A DNA stretch of 64,000 bases, taken from the NCBI GenBank assembly GCA_964388575.1, contig CAYMAZ010000001.1, positions 62,001-126,000 on the forward strand, given 5' to 3'. How positions within the stretch are numbered: the stretch's first letter is position 1; every line of letters begins with the position of its first letter. A model generated the notes under the pieces. It was not told the origin of the DNA. It did not search any database and saw only the letters and a list, made by a program, of their open reading frames with translations. The translations under genes and the position numbers were made by a program. Positions 1-9,625 of the stretch are shown here, in pieces. The DNA is from CAYMAZ01 sp964388575. GTDB taxonomy: Bacteria; Bacteroidota; Bacteroidia; Bacteroidales; DTU049.

Positions 1-974
1 ACTCTGTTATGCATATGACCGGTTTCAATAAGTTCCCGGATTCCTGCATCAACAATGGGAAAGCCAGTTTCCCCTCTGCACCATCTTGAAAAATCAGACT
101 CATTATTGCTCCAGGGGATGAAATTATACTTTTTTTTATATGCTTCTTTTTCAACATGTGGATAATTCCAGAGAAGCTGCATGAAGAACTCTCTCCAGAT
201 CAGCTCATTCAGCCATGTCTCATTCAATTTTGAAGCAATTTTTGCAGTTTGACGAACTGATATTGTTCCGAATCTTAAATGTATTCCCAATTTTGAAGTT
301 CCATGAAGAGATGGATAGTCTCTTGTCAGGTGATAATTTTTGATGATTTCCTCGTCCAGTTTTGCTGCTGGAAATTTAAAAGATGTTCGACTGTATCCGA
401 TGTCTTCAATCTTTGCTATTTGAGATTTTCCGGGAAGAATTTTATCAATCAGTTTTTCTGATGGATAATATGTGAAGGGATTATTTGAAAACTGTTGTTT
501 CCACTTTTTCATGTAAGGGGTGAAAACAGTGTATGGTTTTTCTGAATCAGTGGTGATCTCTTTTTTTTCAAAATGGACCTGATCTTTGAAACTGAGAAAA
601 CTGATTCCTTTTGAATCCAGGAATGTATTTACCCTGATATCTCTTTGTATAGCAAAGGGTTCATAATCGTGATTGCAATATACATTTTGAATCACAAAAG
701 ACTCAGTCAGATTCATGAAAATTTCAACAGGGTTGCCGTAAGCAATTTCAATTTTCCCCTTGTATGGTTTGAGTTCGTGATTCATATTCTGTAGTGTTTC
801 AAAAATAAACGTAACTCTTCTGTCATCGCTGTTAGGAAACTGTTTAAGGATGTCAGGATCAAAAATAAAAAGGCACAAAACAGGTAAATCTTCAGAAAGT
901 GCTCTAAATAAACCGTGGTTGTCAAACAATCTTAAATCTCTTCTGAACCAGAAAACATTGAGGTGTTTTTTCAT
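1..974 (-). CDS. phrB: Deoxyribodipyrimidine photolyase / cryptochrome family (3' end outside window)
   Basis: Photolyases use FAD and blue light to split cyclobutane pyrimidine dimers. Translating the minus strand from ATG at 974 gives about 324 residues that run off the window edge. The N-terminus MKKHLNVFWFRRDLRLFDN is the classic start of the antenna-binding Rossmann domain. Further on come LIWREFF and WCRGETGFPIVDAGIREL, then GHMHNR at the edge, all signatures of the FAD-binding domain. Family members are about 430-480 aa, so roughly the last quarter to third is missing. It is divergent from rnr, 50 bp away. Class I photolyase versus photolyase-like cryptochrome cannot be settled without the C-terminus. 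Confidence 0.93.
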   Translation of the reverse strand, partial: MKKHLNVFWFRRDLRLFDNHGLFRALSEDLPVLCLFIFDPDILKQFPNSDDRRVTFIFETLQNMNHELKPYKGKIEIAYGNPVEIFMNLTESFVIQNVYCNHDYEPFAIQRDIRVNTFLDSKGISFLSFKDQVHFEKKEITTDSEKPYTVFTPYMKKWKQQFSNNPFTYYPSEKLIDKILPGKSQIAKIEDIGYSRTSFKFPAAKLDEEIIKNYHLTRDYPSLHGTSKLGIHLRFGTISVRQTAKIASKLNETWLNELIWREFFMQLLWNYPHVEKEAYKKKYNFIPWSNNESDFSRWCRGETGFPIVDAGIRELIETGHMHNR

Positions 975-993
975 ACAAAAAGTTTAAAATGTG

Positions 994-1001
994 TACTTTT
1001 A
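994..1001 (+). promoter_or_regulatory. Weak candidate -7 element for rnr
   Basis: TACTTTTA matches TAnnTTTG except for the last base and lies 23 bp upstream of the ATG at 1025. If used, an in-frame ATG at 989 would be upstream of the transcription start, supporting 1025 as the true start. Confidence 0.25.
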
Positions 1002-1009
1002 CAAAAAAT

Positions 1010-1017
1010 CAAATGTA
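1010..1017 (-). promoter_or_regulatory. Candidate -7 element for the photolyase gene
   Basis: On the minus strand this reads TACATTTG, a full match to the Bacteroidota -7 consensus TAnnTTTG. It lies about 36 bp upstream of the photolyase ATG at 974. No convincing -33 TTTG was identified. Confidence 0.4.
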
Positions 1018-1024
1018 CTATTTT

Positions 1025-3319
1025 ATGTCGAAAAACAAGAAAAAAAATACTGAATTGTCTTTAAAACAACAAATTGTAAAATTCTTTGCTGATTTTCCTG
1101 TGAAAAGCTACAATTACAAGCAGGTTTGTGGTAAGTTGGGAATACAGGATCAACAAAAAAGAAAGAATGTTTTAACAATGCTTGAAGTCCTGACTGCTGA
1201 AGATTTTCTGGTTGAAACAAGTCGTGGAATGTATCAGTTAAATCCTGAGTTGAAAAAGTCACATATGCCGTCGTCATCTGTAATTGAAGGACGAGTAGAT
1301 ATGAAACAGACAGGAAAAGCATATATCATTTCAGATGACCTTGAGGATGATGTATTTATTGCACCAAATAATGTCAATCATGCACTTGACGGAGATCTTG
1401 TAAAAGTTCAGTTATTTCCCAAAAGGTCGGGAAGGAAAATGGAAGGAGAGATTGTAGAAATTCTCAAACGTCATCGGATTAAATTTGTCGGAGTCGTTTC
1501 TGTTGGTCGTAAAATGGCATTTGTCACACCTGATGATCAGAGAGTGCCTGTTGATATCATGATACTTCCGGAAGATCTTGGTGGTGCAGTTACTGGGATG
1601 AAGGCAATTGCCGAGATTACTGAATGGCCTGAGAAATCAAATAATCCATTCGGAAGGATTACACATGTGTTGGGACAGCCCGGAGAGAATGAAGTGGAAA
1701 TGAAGTCAATCCTTGCTTCGAATGATTTTCCTCTGTCTTTTAATCAAAAAACATTAAAAGCTGTTGACAAAATTCCTGACAAAATTCCTGAAAGTGAAAT
1801 AAAAAAACGTCGTGACTTCAGACAAACCTTTACAATTACCATTGACCCGGAGGATGCAAAGGATTTTGATGATGCAATTTCTCTTAAAAAAATATCAGAA
1901 GACCTTTTTGAAATTGGCATTCATATCGCAGATGTTTCATATTATGTGTCGCCTGAATCCTTAATTGACAAAGAAGCTTATGAACGGGGCACTTCAATTT
2001 ATCTTGTTGACAGAGTTGTTCCAATGTTGCCTGAGCGTCTTTCCAATCATCTTTGCTCCCTCAGACCGGGAGAGGAGAAATTGTGTTTTTCAGCTATTTT
2101 TGAGATGGACATTACTGGAAAAGTCTATAAAGAATGGTTCGGGAAAACAATCATCCTGTCTGATGTGAGATTTAATTATGAAGAGGTTCAGGAGGTGATT
2201 GAAGGAGGAATGCATCAGAACAGGAATGAACTAATGATTCTTCATCAGATTGCTGCTTCATTACGTTCAGTGCGTTTTCAGAAGGGGGCCATTAATTTTC
2301 GGTCTAAAGAAATTAAATTTGTCCTTGATGAAGGTGGAATCCCAATAAAAGCAGTTGTTAAGGAACAAAAAGAAGCCAATAATCTCGTGGAAGAGTTCAT
2401 GCTTCTCGCAAACAAAAAGGTTGCTGAATGGGTAAATCTCGTGTTTGGAAANNNNNNNNNNAAACAGAAGAAAGAAATACCTTCATTTGTATATAGGATT
2501 CATGATGAACCTTCACCGGAAAGGTTACAGAATTTTGCAGAGTTTCTTCAAAAACTTGGGTATAAACTTGATACTTCCAACAGGAGAAAAATCAGCAATT
2601 CAATGAACTCTTTACTTGATATAATTTCAGGCAAAGCAGAAGAGAATATGATTGAAACCATTGCTGTAAGAACCATGGCCAAAGCTGTGTATTCGCCTGA
2701 TAATATCGGGCATTATGGTCTTGGGTTCAGGTATTACACACATTTTACATCACCCATCAGACGTTATCCGGATTTGATGGTGCATAGGCTTCTGAATGAT
2801 TATTTGAGTGGGAAACAGACAGATGTAGTCTATAAACAGCTGGTTGAGGACTGCAAACATTGCAGCGATATGGAGAAGAAGGCTGCTGATGCAGAGCGTG
2901 AGTCGGTAAAATATAAACAAGCTGAATACATGGCAGAAAGACTTGGTGAAACTTTTTCCGGTGTCGTGTCAGGAGTTAGTAAATGGGGGATTTTTGTTGA
3001 AGTGGACGACATTAAGGCAGAAGGGTTAGTGAGGATGAACAATTTAAGTCATGATTTTTTCTATCTTGATGAGGAAAATTATAGTGTAATAGGTCATCGG
3101 ACAGGACATGAAATTAGACTTGGCGACAGAGTGACTGTACTGCTTAAGGCTGTTGACCTTTCTAAAAAGCAAATGGATCTGGTTCTTATGAGTCATGTGA
3201 ATCAGGGCAATGATGAGTCCAAAGCATGGGTTTTACAGGACTTACAGAAATCACGGATTGACTCAGAAAGATCTTCAGGTAATAAAAAAAGAAACAATCA
3301 GAGAAGAAAACGAAAATAA
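1025..3319 (+). CDS. rnr: Ribonuclease R (3'-5' exoribonuclease)
   Basis: RNase R is a hydrolytic 3'-5' exoribonuclease that degrades structured RNA. From ATG 1025 the protein is about 764 aa. It has an N-terminal winged-helix/cold-shock region (about 20-230), the RNB catalytic domain with DPEDAKDFDDA at about 274-284 (aspartates 274, 280, 282 and 283 match the metal-binding set), RYYTHFTSPIRRYPDLMVH further on, and a C-terminal S1 domain starting near residue 646 (GVVSGVSKWGIFVEV). The tail is rich in K/R/N, as in RNase R. The upstream in-frame ATG at 989 adds 12 unconserved residues and sits at or before the likely promoter. A ten-N gap at 2452-2461 falls near residue 476; the frame is kept across it and the flanks fit the family. 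Confidence 0.95.
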   Translation: MSKNKKKNTELSLKQQIVKFFADFPVKSYNYKQVCGKLGIQDQQKRKNVLTMLEVLTAEDFLVETSRGMYQLNPELKKSHMPSSSVIEGRVDMKQTGKAYIISDDLEDDVFIAPNNVNHALDGDLVKVQLFPKRSGRKMEGEIVEILKRHRIKFVGVVSVGRKMAFVTPDDQRVPVDIMILPEDLGGAVTGMKAIAEITEWPEKSNNPFGRITHVLGQPGENEVEMKSILASNDFPLSFNQKTLKAVDKIPDKIPESEIKKRRDFRQTFTITIDPEDAKDFDDAISLKKISEDLFEIGIHIADVSYYVSPESLIDKEAYERGTSIYLVDRVVPMLPERLSNHLCSLRPGEEKLCFSAIFEMDITGKVYKEWFGKTIILSDVRFNYEEVQEVIEGGMHQNRNELMILHQIAASLRSVRFQKGAINFRSKEIKFVLDEGGIPIKAVVKEQKEANNLVEEFMLLANKKVAEWVNLVFGXXXXKQKKEIPSFVYRIHDEPSPERLQNFAEFLQKLGYKLDTSNRRKISNSMNSLLDIISGKAEENMIETIAVRTMAKAVYSPDNIGHYGLGFRYYTHFTSPIRRYPDLMVHRLLNDYLSGKQTDVVYKQLVEDCKHCSDMEKKAADAERESVKYKQAEYMAERLGETFSGVVSGVSKWGIFVEVDDIKAEGLVRMNNLSHDFFYLDEENYSVIGHRTGHEIRLGDRVTVLLKAVDLSKKQMDLVLMSHVNQGNDESKAWVLQDLQKSRIDSERSSGNKKRNNQRRKRK
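2452..2461. other. Assembly gap (10 N) inside rnr
   Basis: Ten N. Reading frame is preserved on both sides and the spacing between VNLVFG and KQKKE fits RNase R homologues, so the real gap is probably close to 10 bp here. Confidence 0.99.
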
Positions 3320-3492
3320 GCAGCAATTAGACTGTTTTGTATTTCTTTAAATTAACATTCTGAAACTGTTACAAGGAAATGAACAACAGTAAATGGGTTA
3401 AGGGAAAAAAATCGTAAAATCAGTAAAAAATGTAGATTTTTGCAATATTTTAACGAATATTTAGTTTTTTTAAGTTGATAATACTTACTCCT

Positions 3493-5919
3493 ATGAAATC
3501 AATTATAAAGAAATTTTTAATGACAGTGTTATTTGTCGCTGGCATTTTGTGTGCGGCATTTTCGCAAATTACATTAAAAGGGCGTCTCACAGATTCGGAA
3601 GATGGAAATCCGCTTCCATATGCCAATATAGCACTTATAACTTTTGCAGATTCAAGTTTTGTAAAGGGAACAACAACTGATGAAAAGGGTGGATTTCAAC
3701 TTCAGGTATCAGAAGCAGGATCGTATTTGTTGAGAATATCATATCTTGGATATGGTTTGCAGCATCTGAATATTGACATCAATGAAGAAGAAAAAATATT
3801 GGAAATGGGCGTTATCCCGGTTGTGAAAAAAGGGGAGATGTTGGAAGAAGTTATTGTTGTCGGAGAAAAACCAATTTATTCCTATGAAAGTGAAAAGAAA
3901 GTGTACAATGTCAGTGAAGATCCCAGCATTCAGGGTGGTGTAGCCAATGATGCTCTTCAGAATGCACCCGGAGTGTATGTTGATATGGAGGGCAATATCA
4001 CTTTACGTGGCGTTTCTGGTGTTGAGATCTGGCTCAATGATAAGCCAACTAGAATGAATGCTGAAAGTCTTAAGTCCTTTTTACAGCAATTGCCTGCAAA
4101 CTCAATTCAGAAAATCGAGGTCATTACAAATCCATCTGCCCGATATGGTGCTGAGGGTACTGGAGGAATTATCAATATTGTTACACTTGACAAAATAAAA
4201 AGAAATAATCTTTTAAGTTTTGGAATAAATGCTTCAACACAGATTTCCTATTCACCGTGGATTTCATATGTCATCAGTAATGAGAAATTTAGCTTTAATA
4301 CCTATTTAGGGCATTTCAGAATGGAAAATATAAATAATTCATACATGTCCGGATATGTCCTGAATGAAGGTGATACCGTTTACGGTATGACAAATACTTC
4401 GGAAGGAGAGTGGGGATATAACTGGACTTACGGGCATGTGAGTTTCACATGGGAAATTGACACCAATACAACGTTTGATATCTGGCTGGGAGGTGCTTTG
4501 AGTTCAAGTGAAAATTCAAACTTTTCGCAAAGTATCAGGACAATGAACACTGGGGAAGTCTTTGATTTTACAAGAAGTTCAGTAGGAGGGAGTGATGGAA
4601 AAAATGCAAACGGAGGATTATCACTTGAACGTCGATTTAAAAAGGAGGGGCACAAAATTTCAATTGATGGCTATGGTGGTTATCATTCTTATGATCAAAA
4701 AAATGACTTTGAGAAACTATATTCGTCACAGACAATAAAAGATATAAAGTATCAACAAAATTCACTCAGTGATGGAATCTGGCTGCATTCCTATATTGAC
4801 TATAAAAATCCCTTTAAAAATAACAGATTGCTCGAAGCTGGTGCTCTGATCGGTTACAATTCTTTCTTTTATGACGCAGCTGTTGATACATTCAGTTTTT
4901 TTACAAATACCTATGAGTATGCTGATCAGTTCTCAAACCAGCTTAACAGAAATTCCATGAATGGAGCAATTTATTCAACTTACAGTGATTCGTTGTGGAT
5001 ATTTTACTATAAGGCAGGACTCAGATATGAGTTTGCTTATCTGAACATGACTTCTGTGGCTCTGGCAGATGAGCTCACAAGAAATTATGGTACATTTTTT
5101 CCGACTTTACATGTAAGTTATCAGTCAAAGAAACAAGATAATTTTTCTGCAAGCTATTCACGAAGAGTACGCTATCCTCAGTGGGAACTTGACCCCTTTA
5201 TCAATCGGGTAGATGATGAATCTGTCAGTTTTGGAAATCCATGGCTGGATCCTGCTTATACCGATTCTTACGAAGCTGGTTATGCACGGTTTTTTAAATC
5301 AGGCGGATCATTTAGTGCAACATTATATCACAGGCGTACAATGAATGATATTACAAATCAATCTGAAGGTGTTTTTGATCAGATATTGGGCAGGTATACA
5401 GTGTACAACACTTATGTCAATGCAGGAAAAAATATTTATAACGGAGCAGATTTCACGATTACAATCAGACCGGTCAGTGATCTCAGGCTTATTTGGTATA
5501 CAAATCTATACAATCAGACTGTGTATGCTGATCTTGGTTCTTACGTCGTTGATAAAAATGATTTTACTTATGACAGCAGACTGACATTTATGTATAATTA
5601 CAAAAACTTAAGGTTTCACCTGAACGGCAATTATCGTGCTGCTTCCGAAACACTCACAGGAAGTGTTGATCCATCATACTGGATCAATGCAACATTCAGT
5701 GCTGATTTTATGAACAGAAAGTTGTCTGTTCGCTTGGGTGTGATGGATATTTTTAACTGGATGGAACGTTCCTATACGACAACAACACCCACGTATATTT
5801 CAACCGGATCTTCAAAACAGAAAAGTCAATTTCTGACATTTGGCTTAACCTTCAGGTTTGGAAAAATTGAACTTGAAAGAATGCAAAAACAACCTGATAT
5901 GTCAATGTCTCAGGGATAA
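3493..5919 (+). CDS. TonB-dependent-receptor-like outer-membrane beta-barrel protein
   Basis: About 808 aa from ATG 3493, with a signal peptide (MKSIIKKFLMTVLFVAGILC, then FSQ). An earlier in-frame TTG at 3475 is less likely because it would precede the signal peptide. Residues about 25-105 form a CarboxypepD_reg-like domain (LKGRLTDSEDGNPLPYANI, then LRISYLGYG). Next is a plug-like region (ALQNAPGVYVDMEGNITLRG, then IEVITNPSARYGAEGTGGII), and the rest is rich in aromatic beta-strands typical of the OMP_b-brl_3 family. Such proteins sit in the outer membrane; substrates vary and cannot be told here. There is no adjacent SusD-like gene, so this is not a standard polysaccharide-utilisation pair. 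Its 3' end converges on the PiT gene, 19 bp apart. Confidence 0.85.
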   Translation: MKSIIKKFLMTVLFVAGILCAAFSQITLKGRLTDSEDGNPLPYANIALITFADSSFVKGTTTDEKGGFQLQVSEAGSYLLRISYLGYGLQHLNIDINEEEKILEMGVIPVVKKGEMLEEVIVVGEKPIYSYESEKKVYNVSEDPSIQGGVANDALQNAPGVYVDMEGNITLRGVSGVEIWLNDKPTRMNAESLKSFLQQLPANSIQKIEVITNPSARYGAEGTGGIINIVTLDKIKRNNLLSFGINASTQISYSPWISYVISNEKFSFNTYLGHFRMENINNSYMSGYVLNEGDTVYGMTNTSEGEWGYNWTYGHVSFTWEIDTNTTFDIWLGGALSSSENSNFSQSIRTMNTGEVFDFTRSSVGGSDGKNANGGLSLERRFKKEGHKISIDGYGGYHSYDQKNDFEKLYSSQTIKDIKYQQNSLSDGIWLHSYIDYKNPFKNNRLLEAGALIGYNSFFYDAAVDTFSFFTNTYEYADQFSNQLNRNSMNGAIYSTYSDSLWIFYYKAGLRYEFAYLNMTSVALADELTRNYGTFFPTLHVSYQSKKQDNFSASYSRRVRYPQWELDPFINRVDDESVSFGNPWLDPAYTDSYEAGYARFFKSGGSFSATLYHRRTMNDITNQSEGVFDQILGRYTVYNTYVNAGKNIYNGADFTITIRPVSDLRLIWYTNLYNQTVYADLGSYVVDKNDFTYDSRLTFMYNYKNLRFHLNGNYRAASETLTGSVDPSYWINATFSADFMNRKLSVRLGVMDIFNWMERSYTTTTPTYISTGSSKQKSQFLTFGLTFRFGKIELERMQKQPDMSMSQG

Positions 5920-5938
5920 GAAAGAGAAATGCATGGAT

Positions 5939-6973
5939 CTAGATCATTCCGTAGAAGTCAGCAATCCAAACACTTAGCAGACAAAGTCCGAATGATATGG
6001 TGGGTGCAATAATCCACATGACAAAGAAATGATTTACTTCTGTTTTTCTGAAAATATTCTTAAATCCAAGTTTTGCAACTCCTATTCCAAGAATTGCAGC
6101 CACATTAAGTTGAACAAGAGAAGTTGGAATGCCTTTCCACACTGATGCCAGCACAAGCAGAGATGCAGAAATAAGTCCAATGATTACAGCTTCTATCTTT
6201 CCAAACCGGACAATTTTTTTACCGGTTTTCTGTACCACTCGATGGCCAAATAAGGAGCTCCCAATACCAAAACACGGTGCAATAATCAGCATGGACATGA
6301 GCATAATAAGTCTGTATGTTTCAGGTGTTTCGGCAAGATTATACTCATTGATTGTCATGCTTGTAATCGGTCCGACTGCATTTGCAACATTGTTGGTGCC
6401 GATTGAAAATGCCACGTAGAGTGACATGATAAGAATAAGCCCGTTCAGGATTTTACTGTTGTTGAGCTTTGCAGACATTGTATATCCCTTTTTGCGAATT
6501 GGTTTATAAATATACTTTCCGATAAGGAATGTGAGAAAAAATGAAATCACCGGAAGTACGAACCATGTGGGAACAATTTCAAACCAGAGCTTATGTGTAT
6601 TGAGCTCTGAAAAATACATAGCAGGTGCTGCCACTGCCATAACAGTGGATTGACTTGTAGACTGTGGGATGCCAAAGAGGTTTGCAATCAGTAGCGAGAT
6701 TGCAACAGAAAAAAGGATAATTGAAACAAGTGTGAGCGACATGAGCTCAGGATTTAATAGTCCTTTACCAAGAGTTGAACTGGTTTCCTGACCGGCAATC
6801 AATGCTCCCAGAAAAACCATTATTCCGAAAAGTCCTGGTATTGCTGCCCTTCTTACAATATTGGCTCCATAAGCTACTGAGAATGATGGGCCGGTTCCGC
6901 TACCACCCATTGTCAATGCTAGAAACATTCCAATAAGAAAAGGAATCAGCATAATATTGAAAATTTCAGCCAT
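5939..6973 (-). CDS. PiT-family inorganic phosphate transporter
   Basis: A 344-aa, highly hydrophobic inner-membrane protein with the inverted-repeat architecture of PF01384 (PiT) symporters, which import phosphate with H+ or Na+. The first repeat carries MGGSGTGPSFSVAYGANIV in place of the classic GANDVANA signature; the second carries SIGTNNVANAVGPITS. At 344 aa it is a short, single-module PiT. No PhoU-like DUF47 partner lies next to it. It is divergent from rex, with 123 bp between start codons. Phosphate is the usual substrate; sulfate is a possible alternative in this superfamily. Confidence 0.85.
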   Translation of the reverse strand: MAEIFNIMLIPFLIGMFLALTMGGSGTGPSFSVAYGANIVRRAAIPGLFGIMVFLGALIAGQETSSTLGKGLLNPELMSLTLVSIILFSVAISLLIANLFGIPQSTSQSTVMAVAAPAMYFSELNTHKLWFEIVPTWFVLPVISFFLTFLIGKYIYKPIRKKGYTMSAKLNNSKILNGLILIMSLYVAFSIGTNNVANAVGPITSMTINEYNLAETPETYRLIMLMSMLIIAPCFGIGSSLFGHRVVQKTGKKIVRFGKIEAVIIGLISASLLVLASVWKGIPTSLVQLNVAAILGIGVAKLGFKNIFRKTEVNHFFVMWIIAPTISFGLCLLSVWIADFYGMI

Positions 6974-7047
6974 ACTTTATGCTTTGTATAAATATTATGC
7001 AATGTTAAGAATTTTTGTCGGGAAAATTCAATATTCTATATTGTTAA

Positions 7048-7082
7048 TTTGAATGAGGTTCTGGATGAATCTTGTATATTTG
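7048..7082 (+). promoter_or_regulatory. Promoter of rex (TTTG-N23-TATATTTG)
   Basis: TTTG at 7048-7051 and TATATTTG at 7075-7082 are 23 bp apart, matching the Bacteroidota -33/-7 consensus. The -7 box ends 14 bp before ATG 7097, so the mRNA would have a very short leader, which argues against an upstream start at 7049. Confidence 0.6.
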
Positions 7083-7096
7083 CAGTAAAAATATTC

Positions 7097-7723
7097 ATGT
7101 CAAAGATATTACCGCATAAAACTGTAGAGAGACTGAGCCGTTACAGAAGTTGTTTGTACTTTCTGATGCAGGAGGGAAGAGAACATGTTTTTTCACACGA
7201 AATTGCTTCTATGCTCAAATTTACAGCTGTTCAGGTTCGGCGTGACATTATGCTCATAGGTCACGAAGGGACCTTACGCCGGGGATATCATGTTCGGACA
7301 TTACACAAGCAAATTGTTGAAATAATTGAATCCCGCGATGATCTGAGTATTGCAATTATTGGCTACGGAGATCTGGGAAGGGCGATCATGCATTATATCC
7401 GTGGCAAAAATCAATCAGTACATATTGCAGCTGCTTTTGACATCAATCCGAATAAGATTGGGAAATACCATGAAGGGCTTTTATGCTTTCATGTCGAAGA
7501 TGTTGTGGAAACGATCAAAGAGCTTAATATCAGTATTGCTGTTATAACCACACCTCCCCATGTTGCTCAGAAAGTCGCTGATGAATTGGTTTCAGCAGGA
7601 ATTAAAGGAATACTAAATTATACCACAAAGAAACTTAAAATTCCTGAAAATATTTATCTTGAAGAGTATGATATGATTATGTCTCTGGAAAAGATCGCAT
7701 ACTTTATCAAATTTGGAAATTAG
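7097..7723 (+). CDS. rex: Redox-sensing transcriptional repressor Rex
   Basis: Rex binds DNA when NAD+/NADH is high and releases it on NADH binding, controlling fermentative and respiratory genes. About 208 aa from ATG 7097. The N-terminal winged helix contains FTAVQVRRDIMLIG and RRGYHV, equivalent to the family's DPATIRRDFSYFG and GKRGYGY. The Rossmann domain has IIGYGDLGRAI (GxGxxG), and the C-terminus has GIKGILNYTTKKLKIPENI and MSLEKIAYFIKF, the domain-swapped helix typical of Rex. A start at 7049 would overlap the -7 element. It is a stand-alone gene between a transporter and a convergent acyltransferase operon. Confidence 0.92.
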   Translation: MSKILPHKTVERLSRYRSCLYFLMQEGREHVFSHEIASMLKFTAVQVRRDIMLIGHEGTLRRGYHVRTLHKQIVEIIESRDDLSIAIIGYGDLGRAIMHYIRGKNQSVHIAAAFDINPNKIGKYHEGLLCFHVEDVVETIKELNISIAVITTPPHVAQKVADELVSAGIKGILNYTTKKLKIPENIYLEEYDMIMSLEKIAYFIKFGN

Positions 7724-7764
7724 AATAATGTGAAGAAAGATAACACAAATAATTACGTATTCAA

Positions 7765-9625
7765 TTAGAACTGGAAATAAATAAAGGGTTGAAGTTCTGC
7801 AGTTATGAACTGATAGATTAGAAAAACACATGCTACGACTGATACCAGTAATGCCCATTTCGGGAGTTGTGCAAACCGGATACGATACAATTGCTTAAAT
7901 TTGGATGGAAGTAAATGTATGGTCATTCCAACAAGGATGAGCAGAAAAACTTCCTTATAACCCATGAGCATGTTGGGTATGAGTTGCACATCCCATGCAC
8001 TTCCAATCCGGTTCACCATATTTTTTGCAGTTTCCCAGGCAATTCGGTTGGTTTCAGCAGGGTCAAGGTTTGATCCTGAACGGAAAAACAGTCTGGTGAA
8101 TGTGATGAATATAAATGTGAGTAAAACTGACCATGCTCTGTTCATCCAATGAAAACGAACTGTTGGGAAAATGAAGCCGGAAATAAGCTGAAAAAAAGTT
8201 CCTGCGAAAATAATGCCCGACCAGACAACCCCCATTTGAAATACAGGCTTGTTGAAAGTATGTTCCAGTATGAGCAGTGTTGAAAACAGCAGAAATGTAA
8301 TTGATGTTTTGATTGGAAAGCTCCAGTTTCTCCAGAATTTGAAAATGACTATTCCTGCACCATTCAGCCCGCCCCAGATCATAAAGTTCCAGCTTGCACC
8401 ATGCCATAGACCCCCAATGAGCATCGTGACCATCAGGTTCAGATTGGTCGTGATTTTTTTTGTGATGTCCGGTTTAATTGTTCTTAAAGCCATCAGAATC
8501 AGGGCTCCTGAACCGATCATGATTGCCGGCCACGCTTTTCCGGATAAAACGATTGCAAATATTGCGATCAGGATGAGCCAGAAAAATGTTCCGAATGATC
8601 CTTTGCGATTTCCTCCAAGAGGAATATAGAGATAGTCTTTTAGCCAGGTTGAAAGTGATATATGCCATCTTTTCCAGAAATCACCCGGATTCGTCGCTTT
8701 ATACGGAGAGTTAAAATTCACTGGAAGATGAAAACCCATAAGCATGGCAACCCCAATTGCAATATCAGTGTAACCTGAAAAATCAGCGTAAACCTGTACG
8801 GAGTATCCGATGATTGCCATAAAATTTTCAAAACCACCGTACATAAGGGGGTTTGTAAATACCCTGTCAATAAAATTGACAGCAATATAATCACCCAAAA
8901 TCATTTTTTTTATAAGTCCGTTAATGATCCAGAAGATTGCAAAACCGAACTGAATGTTACTAACACGATATTTATTATGCAATTGTGGTACAAATTGATT
9001 TGCCCTGACAATAGGTCCAGCAACAAGTTGAGGAAAAAAGCTGACATAAAAACCAAAATCCAGAATGCTCTTTACGGGATGAATTCTCTTCCTGTAAATG
9101 TCTATGGAGTAGCTTATTGTCTGGAATGTATAAAATGAAATACCAACAGGGAGCTGGATANNNNNNNNNNGCATCAAAACCCGATCCGAAGGACTGATTA
9201 CTCCATAGAGCCAAATAATTGATTACCTGATAATCAGTCCTGAAAATATCGTTAAAGGCATCTGTGAAGAAGTAGGCATATTTAAAATAAGCTAACACAC
9301 CCAGATTAAGAATGACACTGAGTGTGACAAGTAAACGTCTGTAAAGATTCTTTTCTGTAGAATGGATTCCTTTTCCGATAAAAAAATCAGTCAATGTGGA
9401 AAAGATCAGAATGAGGACAAACAGTCCGCTTGTTTTGTAATAGAAGAACAGGCTTGCAAAAAATAAAAACGAATTTCGTAAAAGAATTTTATTGTGAGTC
9501 AGACTGAGAAATGAAAAAACGACTGCAAAAAATGCCCAGAAATAAAATTGAGTAAACAATAGAGGTGCTTCTTCATTGAAGGTAAACACTCTTCTCAGAA
9601 AATCATATAAAACTTCTGAACTCAT
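7765..9625 (-). CDS. MBOAT-family O-acyltransferase (AlgI/PatA-like), interrupted by an assembly gap
   Basis: Membrane-bound O-acyltransferases of the AlgI/PatA type move acyl groups, usually acetyl, across the inner membrane for transfer to extracytoplasmic glycans. Starting at ATG 9625, the first about 150 residues are multi-spanning and end at the N gap. After it follow LPVGISFYTFQTISYSID, FFPQLVAGPIVRA, a catalytic-region segment KRWHISLSTWLKDYLYIPLG, and GGLWHGASWNFMIWGGLNG, which carries the conserved MBOAT histidine. The frames on either side of the gap differ, which I attribute to the arbitrary N length and not to a frameshift. The start overlaps the end of the SGNH gene by one base, so the two are co-transcribed. 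Full length is about 615-620 aa, somewhat longer than AlgI. Confidence 0.9.
9161..9170. other. Assembly gap (10 N) inside the MBOAT gene
   Basis: Ten N. Upstream and downstream coding frames differ by one, so the true gap length is not 10 modulo 3. Comparison with MBOAT homologues suggests only a few residues are missing. Confidence 0.99.

Noticed and set aside
3475..3492. TTG start upstream of the beta-barrel receptor
   Set aside because: ATG 3493 gives a clean signal peptide, whereas TTG adds six residues ahead of it without support.
7765..9625. MBOAT gene read as two genes or a frameshifted pseudogene
   Set aside because: The frame change falls exactly at the ten-N run, whose length is arbitrary. 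Both halves are otherwise intact and join at the expected place in the family.
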